From a virus, in the IMG/VR virus record IMGVR_UViG_3300034175_000192, positions 1 to 21,228 of that record: a stretch of 21,228 nucleotides of DNA; one strand, given 5' to 3'. Both the position numbers and the translations under genes were made by a program. The notes under the pieces were generated by a model, which was given only the letters and a program-made list of their open reading frames with translations, did not search any database and was not told where the DNA came from. The first letter of the stretch is position 1; every line of letters begins with the position of its first letter. This document shows positions 6,918 to 12,926 of this stretch, piece by piece.

Positions 6918-7471
6918 GCGTCCGCCAGCTGGACGTCTCTTGTAAAGCCTTCCCCCTTGTGGGGAGGGTTGGGTGGGGGCGCGAGCCGGCAGGCTCGCCA
7001 CAGAGGACTCCTTCGGCCGCAGACGCGGCCCGCCCCCACCCTAACCCCTCCCCACAAGGGGGAGGGGCTATTCGCTTTGCCGGCTACGCGGCGGTGTTCG
7101 ACCGGGTGGACCGGGGCGGGGACGTGGTGCGGCGGGGGGCGTTTGGGCCTGTAGCTCGGGCGGTGCCGCTTCTGTGGGAGCATAAGGGGCAGGCGATCGG
7201 GCGGTGCGAACTCGTTCGCGAGGATGCGCGCGGGCTGCGGGTGATCGCGAGGGTGACCGATGCCCGGGCGGCGGAGTTGCTGCGGGAGCGGGCGGTGACG
7301 GGGCTGAGCTTCGGCTACCGGGTTCTCTCGACTGCGCATGTCGACTTCGCTCGATGCTGCGCTCGAGATGAGCGGGTGGTCAGGGAGCTGACGGGGCTCG
7401 AGCTGGTGGAGGTGAGTTTGGTCAGCTTTCCAATGCAGCCGCTGGCGCGGGTGCATGCGTTGAGCGACTGA
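6914..7471 (+). CDS. HK97-family prohead protease (GTA gp4), with repeat-derived N-terminus
   Basis: This serine protease (family U35) trims the capsid protein's N-terminal delta domain during head maturation. Conserved parts are FAGYAAVFDRVDRGGDVV (55-72), catalytic His90 in LLWEH, and catalytic Ser132 in GLSFGYR, followed by the conserved ELVEVSLVSFPM (163-174). Start ATG 6914 overlaps the preceding stop (ATGA). Two insertions are remarkable. Residues about 12-52 are encoded by a 120-bp palindromic repeat and give Pro/Gly-rich sequence (RPHPNPSPQGGG) ahead of the usual domain start. Residues about 138-154 (LSTAHVDFARCCARDER) come from a second palindrome in the loop after the catalytic serine strand. 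Both keep the frame, so activity is likely retained. Confidence 0.88.
   Translation: MSVRQLDVSCKAFPLVGRVGWGREPAGSPQRTPSAADAARPHPNPSPQGGGAIRFAGYAAVFDRVDRGGDVVRRGAFGPVARAVPLLWEHKGQAIGRCELVREDARGLRVIARVTDARAAELLRERAVTGLSFGYRVLSTAHVDFARCCARDERVVRELTGLELVEVSLVSFPMQPLARVHALSD
6948..7067 (+). repeat. 120-bp long inverted repeat inside protease coding sequence
   Basis: The left arm (6948-6982, beginning CCTTCCCCCTTGTGGGG) is nearly the reverse complement of the right arm (7031-7067, ending CCCACAAGGGGGAGGGG), giving a stem of about 33 bp with a few mismatches and a loop of about 48 bases. Each arm also contains its own CCCC-TTGT-GGGG mini-palindrome. It is related in style to the intergenic element at 13974-14128. 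Confidence 0.8.
7325..7373 (+). repeat. REP-like palindrome in protease catalytic-loop codons
   Basis: Outer arms TCTCGACTGCGCA and TGCGCTCGAGA are imperfect inverted complements, with an inner GTCGACTTCGCTCGATG. This matches the TCTCGA...TCGAGATGAGC style of palindrome that I associate with sphingomonad chromosomes. It is translated in frame. Confidence 0.55.
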
Positions 7472-7475
7472 ATTT

Positions 7476-7573
7476 TTCACGCGGAGGCGCGGAGGAGAAG
7501 TAGCGGCGCGGAGGAGGGGGAGCACACTTCTGCCTCTCCGCGCCTCCTTTTGCTCTTCGCTTCTCCGCGTGAA
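7476..7573 (+). repeat. Palindromic intergenic repeat, copy 1 (upstream of capsid gene)
   Basis: Outer arms TTCACGCGGAG (7476-7486) and CTCCGCGTGAA (7563-7573) are exact inverted complements. Inner arms GGAGGCGCGGAG (7483-7494) and CTCCGCGCCTCC (7536-7547) are also exact complements. The first 25 bases are identical to the start of the copy at 8794. It fills the gap between the protease and capsid genes. Confidence 0.8.
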
Positions 7574-7604
7574 CATTAGCCTGCGGCGCAGCAGGTTGGT
7601 CAGG

Positions 7605-7627
7605 GGGCGCTTCGGCGCCCTTTTTTT
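7605..7627 (+). terminator. Strong intrinsic-terminator hairpin 25 bases before the capsid start
   Basis: A perfect GC stem GGGCGC (7605-7610) / GCGCCC (7615-7620) with the stable tetraloop TTCG is followed by seven T. This is a canonical Rho-independent terminator. It sits between the protease and capsid genes with no room for a promoter downstream, so it must be bypassed, or serve as a 5' stabilising hairpin for a processed capsid mRNA. Confidence 0.8.
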
Positions 7628-7652
7628 GTCTTTTGAAGCGGGAGAATGGGTG

Positions 7653-8765
7653 ATGACTGAGGTGGTTACGGACAAGCTGGAGGCGTCGTTCGAGGCGTTG
7701 GAGCGGGAGCATGTCGAGGTGGAGGGGCTGCGCGATGAGGTGGCGCAGTTGAAGGCGCGGCTGTCTGCCTCGGAGCGGCCGCTGTTGAGCGGGGCGAAGT
7801 CGGAAGGGTCGGCTTTCGTGGAGCGGTATCTGCGGCGCGGGCTGGAGCATGGGGTGGAGCTCAAGGCGATGTCCGGGGTGAGCGATCCGGCGGGCGGCTA
7901 TGCGGTGCCCGAGGAGATCGATGCGGCGATCGAGCGGACGCTGTCGGCCATCTCGCCGATCCGAGCGATTGCCTCGGTCGTGAAGGTCGGCAGCGCCGGC
8001 TATCGCAAGCTGGTGACTTCGGGCGGGACGCCGTCGGGCTGGGCATCGGAGACGGGTGCACGCGCCGAGACGGCGACGCCGGTGTTCCAGGAAGTGGCGC
8101 CGCCGTTCGGTGACCTTTACGCCAATCCGGCCGCGAGCCAGGCGATGCTCGACGATGCGGCGTTCGACGTCGAAGCGTGGCTGGCCGAGGAGATTGCGCG
8201 GGAGTTTGCGCGGGCCGAGGGCGCGGCGTTCGTCGCCGGCAACGGGGTCAACAAGCCCAGGGGGTTCCTGGCGGCGCCGTCCACCGACGAGGTCGACGGG
8301 GTGCGGGCATTCGGGACGCTGCAATTCCTGAAGACGGGGGTGGCGGGGGGCTTTCCGGCCTCCAATCCGCAGGACCGGCTGATCGACCTGGTCCAGGCCT
8401 TGCGGTCGCCTTACCGGCAGGGGGCGGTGTTCGTGATGAACTCGGCGACGGCGGCGCGGATCAGGAAGTTCAAGACCCAGGACGGCGCGTTCCTGTGGCA
8501 GCCGGGACTGGTGGCGGGCCAGCCGGACAGCCTGCTGGGCTATCCCGTGGTGGAGGCCGAGGACGTGCCGGACGTGGCCGCGGACACGACTTCGATCGCG
8601 TTCGGCAATTTCAAGGCCGGCTATCTGATCGCCGAGCGGACGGAGACGCAGATCCTGCGTGATCCGTTCACCAACAAGCCGTTCGTGCACTTCTATGCGA
8701 CGCGGCGCGTGGGCGGGCAGGTGATGAACTCGGAGGCGATCAAGCTGCTGAAGTTCAGCGCCTAA
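7653..8765 (+). CDS. HK97-family major capsid protein (GTA gp5)
   Basis: The 370-residue protein forms the icosahedral head. Residues about 5-48 are a charged coiled coil (EALEREHVEVEGLRDEVAQL), the scaffold-like delta domain removed by the prohead protease; the mature part probably begins near residues 65-75 (ELKAMSG). Family landmarks follow: SDPAGGYAVPEEI, IASVVKVGSAGYRKLVTSGG, the GWASETGARAET E-loop, AFVAGNGVNKPRGFL, FVMNSATAARIRKFKTQDG, LLGYPVVEAEDVPDV and FGNFKAGYLIAER. The ATG at 7653 is chosen because GGGAGA lies eight bases upstream; the frame is open further 5' but that is repeat and terminator DNA. The gene is bracketed by two copies of the same palindromic repeat and preceded by a strong hairpin terminator. 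Confidence 0.95.
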   Translation: MTEVVTDKLEASFEALEREHVEVEGLRDEVAQLKARLSASERPLLSGAKSEGSAFVERYLRRGLEHGVELKAMSGVSDPAGGYAVPEEIDAAIERTLSAISPIRAIASVVKVGSAGYRKLVTSGGTPSGWASETGARAETATPVFQEVAPPFGDLYANPAASQAMLDDAAFDVEAWLAEEIAREFARAEGAAFVAGNGVNKPRGFLAAPSTDEVDGVRAFGTLQFLKTGVAGGFPASNPQDRLIDLVQALRSPYRQGAVFVMNSATAARIRKFKTQDGAFLWQPGLVAGQPDSLLGYPVVEAEDVPDVAADTTSIAFGNFKAGYLIAERTETQILRDPFTNKPFVHFYATRRVGGQVMNSEAIKLLKFSA

Positions 8766-8782
8766 GATGATCAGCGCCTAAG
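8755..8782 (+). repeat. 12-bp direct repeat across the capsid stop codon
   Basis: TCAGCGCCTAAG occurs at 8755-8766, containing the capsid stop TAA, and again at 8771-8782 with a 4-base spacer. It looks like a small local duplication next to the repeat insertion at 8794. Confidence 0.7.
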
Positions 8783-8793
8783 TAGAAAAGTGG

Positions 8794-8952
8794 TTCACGC
8801 GGAGGCGCGGAGGAGAAGGGGAGACGCGGAGGGCCGAGGGGTGCGGCGGGCGTGGCGCTCAGTCTCGACTGCTTTTGCTGGCGAGCTTTGCTCGCCTTTT
8901 TCTTCTCCGCGTCTCCCCGTTTTCCCTCCGCGCCTCCGCGCCTCCGCATGAA
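8794..8952 (+). repeat. Palindromic intergenic repeat, copy 2 (downstream of capsid gene)
   Basis: The left end (TTCACGCGGAGGCGCGGAGG, continuing five more identical bases) repeats copy 1. The right end CCTCCGCATGAA (8941-8952) is its inverse with one mismatch. The interior carries further inverse stretches such as GCGAGC-TTT-GCTCGC (8881-8895). With the half element at 9033-9057 it fills the 302-base gap between the capsid and fibre genes; I see no gene there. Confidence 0.75.
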
Positions 8953-9032
8953 AGTATCTTCTCTGCGCTTCCGAACGGCAGCGCGTCCCTTCGCCAAGCT
9001 GCGCTGGCCGCTGACGCGGCCGGCTTCGCTAT

Positions 9033-9057
9033 CCTCGCCCGCAAGGGGAGAGGAGGG
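9033..9057 (+). promoter_or_regulatory. Repeat-derived Shine-Dalgarno of the fibre gene
   Basis: A half copy of the CTCCCCTTGCGGGAG-type repeat (CTCGCCCGCAAGGGGAG) ends in GGGGAGAGGAGGG (9045-9057), ten bases before the fibre ATG at 9068. The same 13-mer precedes the gene at 14137. The repeat tail therefore appears to be the ribosome binding site. Confidence 0.6.
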
Positions 9058-9067
9058 AGTTGAAATC

Positions 9068-10429
9068 ATGACCTTGTTCTTTGCCGATCTGGTTCGGGAA
9101 TATTCGCTGTCGGCCGGGGCGGGCGATTTCGTGCTGGCGGGCGCGGTGGCTGGGCATCGGCGGTTCGGCGATGCGGTGCCGGCGGGCGCGCGGTTCCACT
9201 ATGGGATCGCCGGCGTCACGCATCCGGAGGAGTGGGAGACGGGCGAGGGGGAGATTGGCAGCGGCGGCACCTTGATGCGCGCGCCTTTGGTCTCCTCGGC
9301 AGGCGTGGTGTCGGAATCGGAGCAGGTGCGGCTGGTGGACTTCGCGCCCGGCCTCAAGGTCGTGACGCTGACGGTGGCGGCCCAGTGGTTCGACCGCCAG
9401 GAGGCGGGGGTCGGGATCGCGGACGTCACCGGGCTGGCGGCGGCGCTGGCCGGGAAGGCGGCCGCCGGGCACGACCACCAGGGCAGCTACGCGCCGGCGG
9501 CCCACCATCACGACGAGGCTTATGCGGCAGCGGGACACGGGCATGACGGCGTCTATGCGGCGGCCGGGCATCACCATGACGGCGCCTATGCGCCGGCTGG
9601 GCACAATCATGACGGGAGTTACGCGCCGGCGGGGCACGATCATGACGGGAGTTACGCGCCGGCCGGGCACGATCATGAGGGCATCTATGCCGCGGCGGGG
9701 CACGACCATGATGGCGATTATGCCGCCGCCGGCCATGACCATGACTCGGCCTACCAGCCGCGCGATGCGGAGCTGGACGCGCTGGCGGGGCTGAGCGGCG
9801 CGGCGGATCGAGCCCCTTATTTCACCGGTCCAGGGGAGGCGGCGCTGACGCCGCTCACCGGCTTTGGCCGCAGCCTGATCGACGATGCCGACGCGGCGGC
9901 GGCGCGGTCGACGCTTGCGCTGGGCAGCGCCGCAGTGAAGGCGACCGGCACGAGCGGCGATGCGGTCCCGGTGCTGAACGGGGGCGAGGCGAACTGGAGC
10001 GCGGGTGCGACCTTCAACGGGATCATCACTTCGACCGTGGGCGGCATCAACAGCTACGGCGTGCTGCGCGGCTTCGACGATTATCACCGGATCATCCTGC
10101 GCGGGTCGCAGGATGCGTCCGGCACCGTCACGCTGGGTGACCTGACGACGTTTTCGCAATGGGGCGGCGAGTACCGGTTCGAGCAGCGCACGACGACGGG
10201 AATATTCCGCAGGCTGCTGCACATCACGCCGGAAAGCATATCCTTGCGCCCGCTCGGGTCGACAATGCTGAACATCGACGCTTCCGGCGCCCAGGTGGCC
10301 GGCGCGCTGCGCTGCGGCAGCCTGCAGATCGACGCGGCGCCCCAGGCGGCGCCTGGGGCGGCGGCGACCCACAAGCTGGCGGTGAACCTCAACGGCACAA
10401 TCTACCACCTGCTGCTGAGCAGCAGCTGA
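9068..10429 (+). CDS. Tail-fibre-like protein with nine His-x-His repeats
   Basis: The 453-residue protein begins with a virion-anchoring-type domain (residues about 1-110, ending [14 protein letters not shown]), as seen at the N-terminus of alphaproteobacterial phage fibres. Residues 134-232 are nine 11-residue repeats of consensus [11 protein letters not shown], every one with an H-x-H motif. H-x-H pairs in trimeric phage fibres and spikes bind metal ions along the axis. A linker with [12 protein letters not shown] follows (about 233-250), and the rest (about 255-453) is a beta-rich, presumably receptor-contacting, region. Start ATG 9068 is chosen for the Shine-Dalgarno upstream; the open frame before it is repeat DNA. 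Placement directly after the capsid gene is unusual for a tail fibre. Confidence 0.8.
   Translation: MTLFFADLVREYSLSAGAGDFVLAGAVAGHRRFGDAVPAGARFHYGIAGVTHPEEWETGEGEIGSGGTLMRAPLVSSAGVVSESEQVRLVDFAPGLKVVTLTVAAQWFDRQEAGVGIADVTGLAAALAGKAAAGHDHQGSYAPAAHHHDEAYAAAGHGHDGVYAAAGHHHDGAYAPAGHNHDGSYAPAGHDHDGSYAPAGHDHEGIYAAAGHDHDGDYAAAGHDHDSAYQPRDAELDALAGLSGAADRAPYFTGPGEAALTPLTGFGRSLIDDADAAAARSTLALGSAAVKATGTSGDAVPVLNGGEANWSAGATFNGIITSTVGGINSYGVLRGFDDYHRIILRGSQDASGTVTLGDLTTFSQWGGEYRFEQRTTTGIFRRLLHITPESISLRPLGSTMLNIDASGAQVAGALRCGSLQIDAAPQAAPGAAATHKLAVNLNGTIYHLLLSSS
9467..9763 (+). repeat. Nine tandem 33-bp repeats in the fibre gene
   Basis: Nine in-frame units of 33 bp starting at 9467, 9500, 9533, 9566, 9599, 9632, 9665, 9698 and 9731 encode the 11-residue H-x-H unit. 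Units 5 and 6 are close to identical at the DNA level. Copy number could vary by recombination without breaking the frame. Confidence 0.9.
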
Positions 10430-10452
10430 CCGGCCGCCCGGGGAGAGATCCA

Positions 10453-10620
10453 GTGATCGGAAGAGCGATTGGCGCCGAGGCGATCGGCGGCGGCGGAGCC
10501 GTGCCCGGCGCGGCGCCGGAAGCCGCACGGGCGGCCGGAGCGGCGAGCGATATTCGGCCGGGGCGCGATGCGCCGGTCCGGGCCGGGGGCCACGCCGCGA
10601 CGGCCGCGGCGAGACGCTAG
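10453..10620 (+). CDS. Possible small Ala/Gly/Arg-rich protein (55 aa)
   Basis: A GTG at 10453 follows GGGGAGAG by a few bases and opens a 55-codon frame between the fibre and the adaptor gene. The sequence (VIGRAIGAEAIGGGG, ending ATAAARR) is low-complexity and in this GC-rich DNA could be chance. In favour are the good ribosome site and the fact that the frame fills the gap exactly. No family is recognised. Confidence 0.4.
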   Translation: MIGRAIGAEAIGGGGAVPGAAPEAARAAGAASDIRPGRDAPVRAGGHAATAAARR

Positions 10621-10646
10621 CAGACACTCAAGAACAGGACGGTGCG

Positions 10647-10928
10647 ATGGAGCTTTACCTCAAGGATCCCGAGGCGGTGGTCAGCTATGCGATCGACTGG
10701 GGCTTTGCCTATCTCGGGCCGCTGGCGATCGCGGTGAGCGAGTGGGAGATCAGCCCGGTCGAGAGCGGCGGGCTGATGCTCGCGGCGCACGACCATGACC
10801 TGCGCTCGACCAGCGCCTCGGTCGGCGGCGGCATAATCGGCCATGTCTACCGGCTCGCCAACAAGGTGATGCTGAGCGACGGCAGCCGCGACGTGCGGTC
10901 GATCGGCCTGCGCGTGGAGGCACGGTGA
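10647..10928 (+). CDS. Phage fibre-tail adaptor-like protein
   Basis: The 93-residue protein starts with the pattern DPEAVVSYAIDWGFAYLGP, continues IAVSEWEISP, and ends GHVYRLANKVMLSDGSRDVRSIGLRV. The alternating beta pattern (D-x-D-A-x-x-Y-x-x-D-W, then Y-R-L-x-N at about 67-71 and R-S-I near the end) is characteristic of the small immunoglobulin-like proteins annotated as fibre-tail adaptor proteins. AGGA lies seven bases before the ATG. It shares one base with the next gene's ATG and follows the fibre gene, so it probably anchors that fibre to the particle. The partner assignment is inferred from adjacency. Confidence 0.7.
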   Translation: MELYLKDPEAVVSYAIDWGFAYLGPLAIAVSEWEISPVESGGLMLAAHDHDLRSTSASVGGGIIGHVYRLANKVMLSDGSRDVRSIGLRVEAR

Positions 10929-11452
10929 TGGCGAGTATGGCGAGCGAGCCGGCGCCGGTCATGGTCGGCCTGCACGAGCTGAAGGCGCTGCTGCGGATCG
11001 ACGGCGGCGCGGAGGACGCGCTGCTGGCGGGGTTCCTGCGCAGTGCCTGGGCTGCGTGCGAGGCGTTTACCGGCCTGCTGCTGGTGGCGCGGCCCGGCGA
11101 GGAAATATTGGAGGCGGATGGGCGCTGGCGGCGGCTGGTGGCGGCGCCGGTGCAGGCAATCGAGCAGGTCGAGGCGCCGGACGGCGCGGCGCTGCCGGTC
11201 GAGCAATGGTCGGTCGACATCGACGCGGACGGCAATGGCTGGGTGCGGGCGATGGGCGGCGGCCAGCGGCGGGTGCGGGCGAGGTTCCGCGCCGGGCTGG
11301 CGGCGGACTGGAACGGCGTGCCGGAGCCGCTGCGCCACGGCATCGTGCGGCTGGCGGCGCACCTCTACACCGGACGCGAGGATGGCGGCGCGGCGCCGCC
11401 GGCGGCGGTGGCGGCTTTGTGGCGGCCGTGGCGGCGGCTGCGGGTGGGCTGA
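10928..11452 (+). CDS. Head-tail connector / DNA-packaging adaptor (gp6-like, GTA gp6)
   Basis: The 174-residue protein has the classical start of gp6/phiE125-gp8-type connectors: LHELKALLRIDGGAEDALLAGFLRSAW (in parts: LHELKALLRIDGG, EDALLAGFLRSA), then ACEAFTGLLLV, a variable beta section, and FRAGLAADWNGVPEPLRHGI followed by a final helix LAAHLYTGREDG. These proteins form a ring under the portal. The ATG at 10928 overlaps the preceding TGA by one base; an upstream GTG (10925) and a downstream ATG (10937) are alternatives. Gene order (after capsid and fibre module, before DUF3168) agrees with GTA gp6. Confidence 0.87.
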   Translation: MASMASEPAPVMVGLHELKALLRIDGGAEDALLAGFLRSAWAACEAFTGLLLVARPGEEILEADGRWRRLVAAPVQAIEQVEAPDGAALPVEQWSVDIDADGNGWVRAMGGGQRRVRARFRAGLAADWNGVPEPLRHGIVRLAAHLYTGREDGGAAPPAAVAALWRPWRRLRVG

Positions 11453-11455
11453 GCG

Positions 11456-11677
11456 ATGTTCGAGCGGTTGAGGGATCGGGCGATGCGGGTGGCGCGGGCG
11501 CGGGCGGCGGCGCGGCGGGAGGAATTGGCCGAGCGGCTGCGCGCGGCGGCGCCGGGTGGCGTGGCTGTGGAGCTGGGCGACGAAGCAGTAGTGCTGAGCG
11601 GGCGGGCGCTGTCGCGGCGAATCGCGAGCGAGGCCGAGCTGCGCTGGCTGGTGAAGGAGGCGCGGGATGGCGGATGA
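11456..11677 (+). CDS. Small basic protein in the GTA gp7 slot
   Basis: The 73-residue protein occupies the place where RcGTA encodes the head-tail closure protein gp7, but it is shorter and I cannot see that family's beta-barrel pattern. The first half is a highly charged Arg/Ala helix (RARAAARREELAERLRAA); the second half has GVAVELGDEAVVLSGRALSRRIASEAELRW, a possible small beta hairpin then helix (quoted in parts: GVAVELGDEAVVLSGRAL). No clear Shine-Dalgarno precedes ATG 11456, so translation may depend on coupling with the gene ending at 11452. It overlaps the next gene by 11 bases. It is either a reduced gp7 or an unrelated neck component. Confidence 0.65.
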   Translation: MFERLRDRAMRVARARAAARREELAERLRAAAPGGVAVELGDEAVVLSGRALSRRIASEAELRWLVKEARDGG

Positions 11678-12086
11678 AGGAGCGGCGGCGACGATTGTGG
11701 GCGCGGTGAGCGCGGCGCTGCACGGGGTCGCGGGCTTGAGCGGAGTGTTCGATGGAGCGCCGATGCGAGCAGGCGATGCGCATGCGGTGGTGGAGATCGG
11801 GCCGGAAAGCGACTGGGGGCATAAGAGCGGGGCGGGGGCGGAAGTGCGCCTGGCCGTGCTGATCCGCTGCGGCGGCGAGCGGCCCGGGCGGGCGCGCCAG
11901 CTGAGCTATGCGGCGCGCTCGGCGGTGGAGGCGATCGGGCCGCAGCTTGGGGCTTGGCGGCTGGTCAGCCTGGCGATGCTGCGATCGCGGGTGCTGGCGA
12001 CGCGCGAGGGCGGCCGCAGCGAACCGGGGCCGGGATGGACCGGCGTAGTGGAATATCGGGCACGGATGCTCAGGAGCGAAGCGTGA
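11667..12086 (+). CDS. DUF3168 tail terminator/completion protein (GTA gp8)
   Basis: The 139-residue protein shows the DUF3168 layout: an N-terminal helix (IVGAVSAALHGVAGLSGVF), then AVVEIGPESDWGHKSGAGAEVRL with the usual W near residue 48, VLIRCGGERPGRARQLSYAA, and a C-terminal strand pair with WTGVVEYRARM. DUF3168 proteins cap the end of the tail tube next to the head. It starts inside the preceding gene (11-base overlap) with GGAGG just upstream, and ends shortly before the minus-strand gene's stop, so the + strand operon is interrupted here. Confidence 0.87.
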   Translation: MADEGAAATIVGAVSAALHGVAGLSGVFDGAPMRAGDAHAVVEIGPESDWGHKSGAGAEVRLAVLIRCGGERPGRARQLSYAARSAVEAIGPQLGAWRLVSLAMLRSRVLATREGGRSEPGPGWTGVVEYRARMLRSEA

Positions 12087-12102
12087 CGCGGCTGCAGGCC
12101 CT

Positions 12103-12147
12103 GGAAATCAGGCCCCCGGAGATCAGGCCCTGGGAGATCAGGCCCTG
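12103..12147 (+). repeat. Three tandem 15-bp repeats
   Basis: Units GGAAATCAGGCCCCC, GGAGATCAGGCCCTG and GGAGATCAGGCCCTG follow one another between the DUF3168 stop and the 3' end of the minus-strand gene, whose stop codon (12138-12140 on the + strand) lies inside the third unit. Confidence 0.85.
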
Positions 12148-12473
12148 GGAGTGGTGGCGTCCTCGAAACGCGCCTTCGCGTTCAGCCGGGAATCCTCGAC
12201 TTCCATCTTCTGGATCTCCTCGACCTCGGCCGCGGGCATGCGCCCGGCGCTGGCGCGGATCGCGGTACGGAAGGACTGCTCCTCATTCTGGCATTGCTGC
12301 GCGAATTGGGTGTCGAAGTCGGGCCGGCTGGTCCGGTCCTGCGCCGCCTTGTCGACATAAGCGAACAGGCAGCGGGTGAAGGCATCCCGCGGAGCGCGGG
12401 TGGGGTCGGGCTGAAGCGCCATCAAGGCTGCGGCGCCCAATATTGAAGAGCCAAGTATCGAAGATACAATCAT
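12138..12473 (-). CDS. Small exported protein of unknown function, antisense within GTA cluster
   Basis: The 111-residue protein is read from 12473 down to 12138. It begins with a signal-peptide-like segment (MIVSSILGSSILGAAALMAL) and continues with a charged helical domain holding two cysteines (TRCLFAYVDKAAQ and QFAQQCQNEEQSF) and a C-terminal EVEEIQKMEVEDSRL. A good ribosome site GGGGGAAT precedes its ATG on the minus strand, and the protein looks genuinely coding. The open frame extends much further 5', but that region is a shadow of tail genes. It is divergent from the tail tube gene with only 45 bases between, and convergent with DUF3168. The family is not recognised; periplasmic location is inferred. 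Confidence 0.75.
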   Translation of the reverse strand: MIVSSILGSSILGAAALMALQPDPTRAPRDAFTRCLFAYVDKAAQDRTSRPDFDTQFAQQCQNEEQSFRTAIRASAGRMPAAEVEEIQKMEVEDSRLNAKARFEDATTPRA

Positions 12474-12518
12474 TTTGATTCCCCCGAACGACTCAAGAGA
12501 GACTGAGGAGAATGCGCC

Positions 12519-12926
12519 ATGAGTGCACAAAAAGGAAGTGCGTTTCTGTTGAAGGTCGGAAATGGCGGCACGCCGGTCGGCTATGCGACGGTGGCGGGGC
12601 TGCGCACGACTCAGCTGTCGGTGAACGGCGAGGCGGTTAACGTCACGTCCAAGGATTCGGGCGGGTGGCGCGAATTGCTGACGGGCGCGGGCGTGCGCTC
12701 CGTGTCGGTGGCGGGGAGCGGGATCTTCACCGGGTCGGCGGCGGAGGTGCGGCTCAAGGGCAACGCGCTGGGCGGGCTGATCGACGATTATGAGCTGAGC
12801 TTCGAGGGCGGCGAGCGGATGCGCGGGCGCTTCCTGGTGACGCGGCTGGACTATGCCGGCGATTATAATGGGGAGCGGACCTACACTTTGAGCCTGGAGA
12901 GTTCGGGCGCGGTGGCGGCGCTGTGA
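12519..12926 (+). CDS. Major tail tube protein, TP901-1 type (GTA gp9)
   Basis: The 135-residue protein builds the hexameric tail tube. It begins with MSAQKGSAFLLKVGNGG and shows the characteristic VAGLRTTQLSVNGEAVNVTSKDSGGWRELL (in parts: VAGLRTTQLSVNGE, VNVTSKDSGGWREL), then VRSVSVAGSGIF, and ends with LDYAGDYNGERTYTLSLESSG, all typical of the TP901-1 major tail protein family used by GTAs. AGGAG lies eight bases before ATG 12519. It is the first gene of the second structural block, after the antisense gene, and overlaps gp10 by GTGA. Confidence 0.93.
   Translation: MSAQKGSAFLLKVGNGGTPVGYATVAGLRTTQLSVNGEAVNVTSKDSGGWRELLTGAGVRSVSVAGSGIFTGSAAEVRLKGNALGGLIDDYELSFEGGERMRGRFLVTRLDYAGDYNGERTYTLSLESSGAVAAL

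Noticed and set aside
7569-7652. Upstream start of the capsid gene
   Set aside because: It would run through the repeat edge and the terminator hairpin; ATG 7653 has GGGAGA at the right distance.
7476-8952. Composite transposon around the capsid gene
   Set aside because: The flanking elements are non-coding palindromes without a transposase, and the capsid gene is in its canonical GTA place.
8852-9067. N-terminal extension of the fibre protein through the upstream repeat
   Set aside because: The extension is translated palindromic repeat DNA; the Shine-Dalgarno and family-like start are at 9068.
9467-9763. Possible CRISPR array
   Set aside because: The units are contiguous with no spacers and keep the reading frame of the fibre gene.
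9029-10627. Minus-strand frame opposite the fibre gene
   Set aside because: Its apparent repeats (VMIVPGRRV type) are just the reverse reading of the 33-bp fibre repeats.
12083-12379. + strand frame from GTG 12083 with EIRPW repeats
   Set aside because: The pentapeptides only reflect the 15-bp tandem repeat; the rest is antisense to a convincing exported-protein gene.
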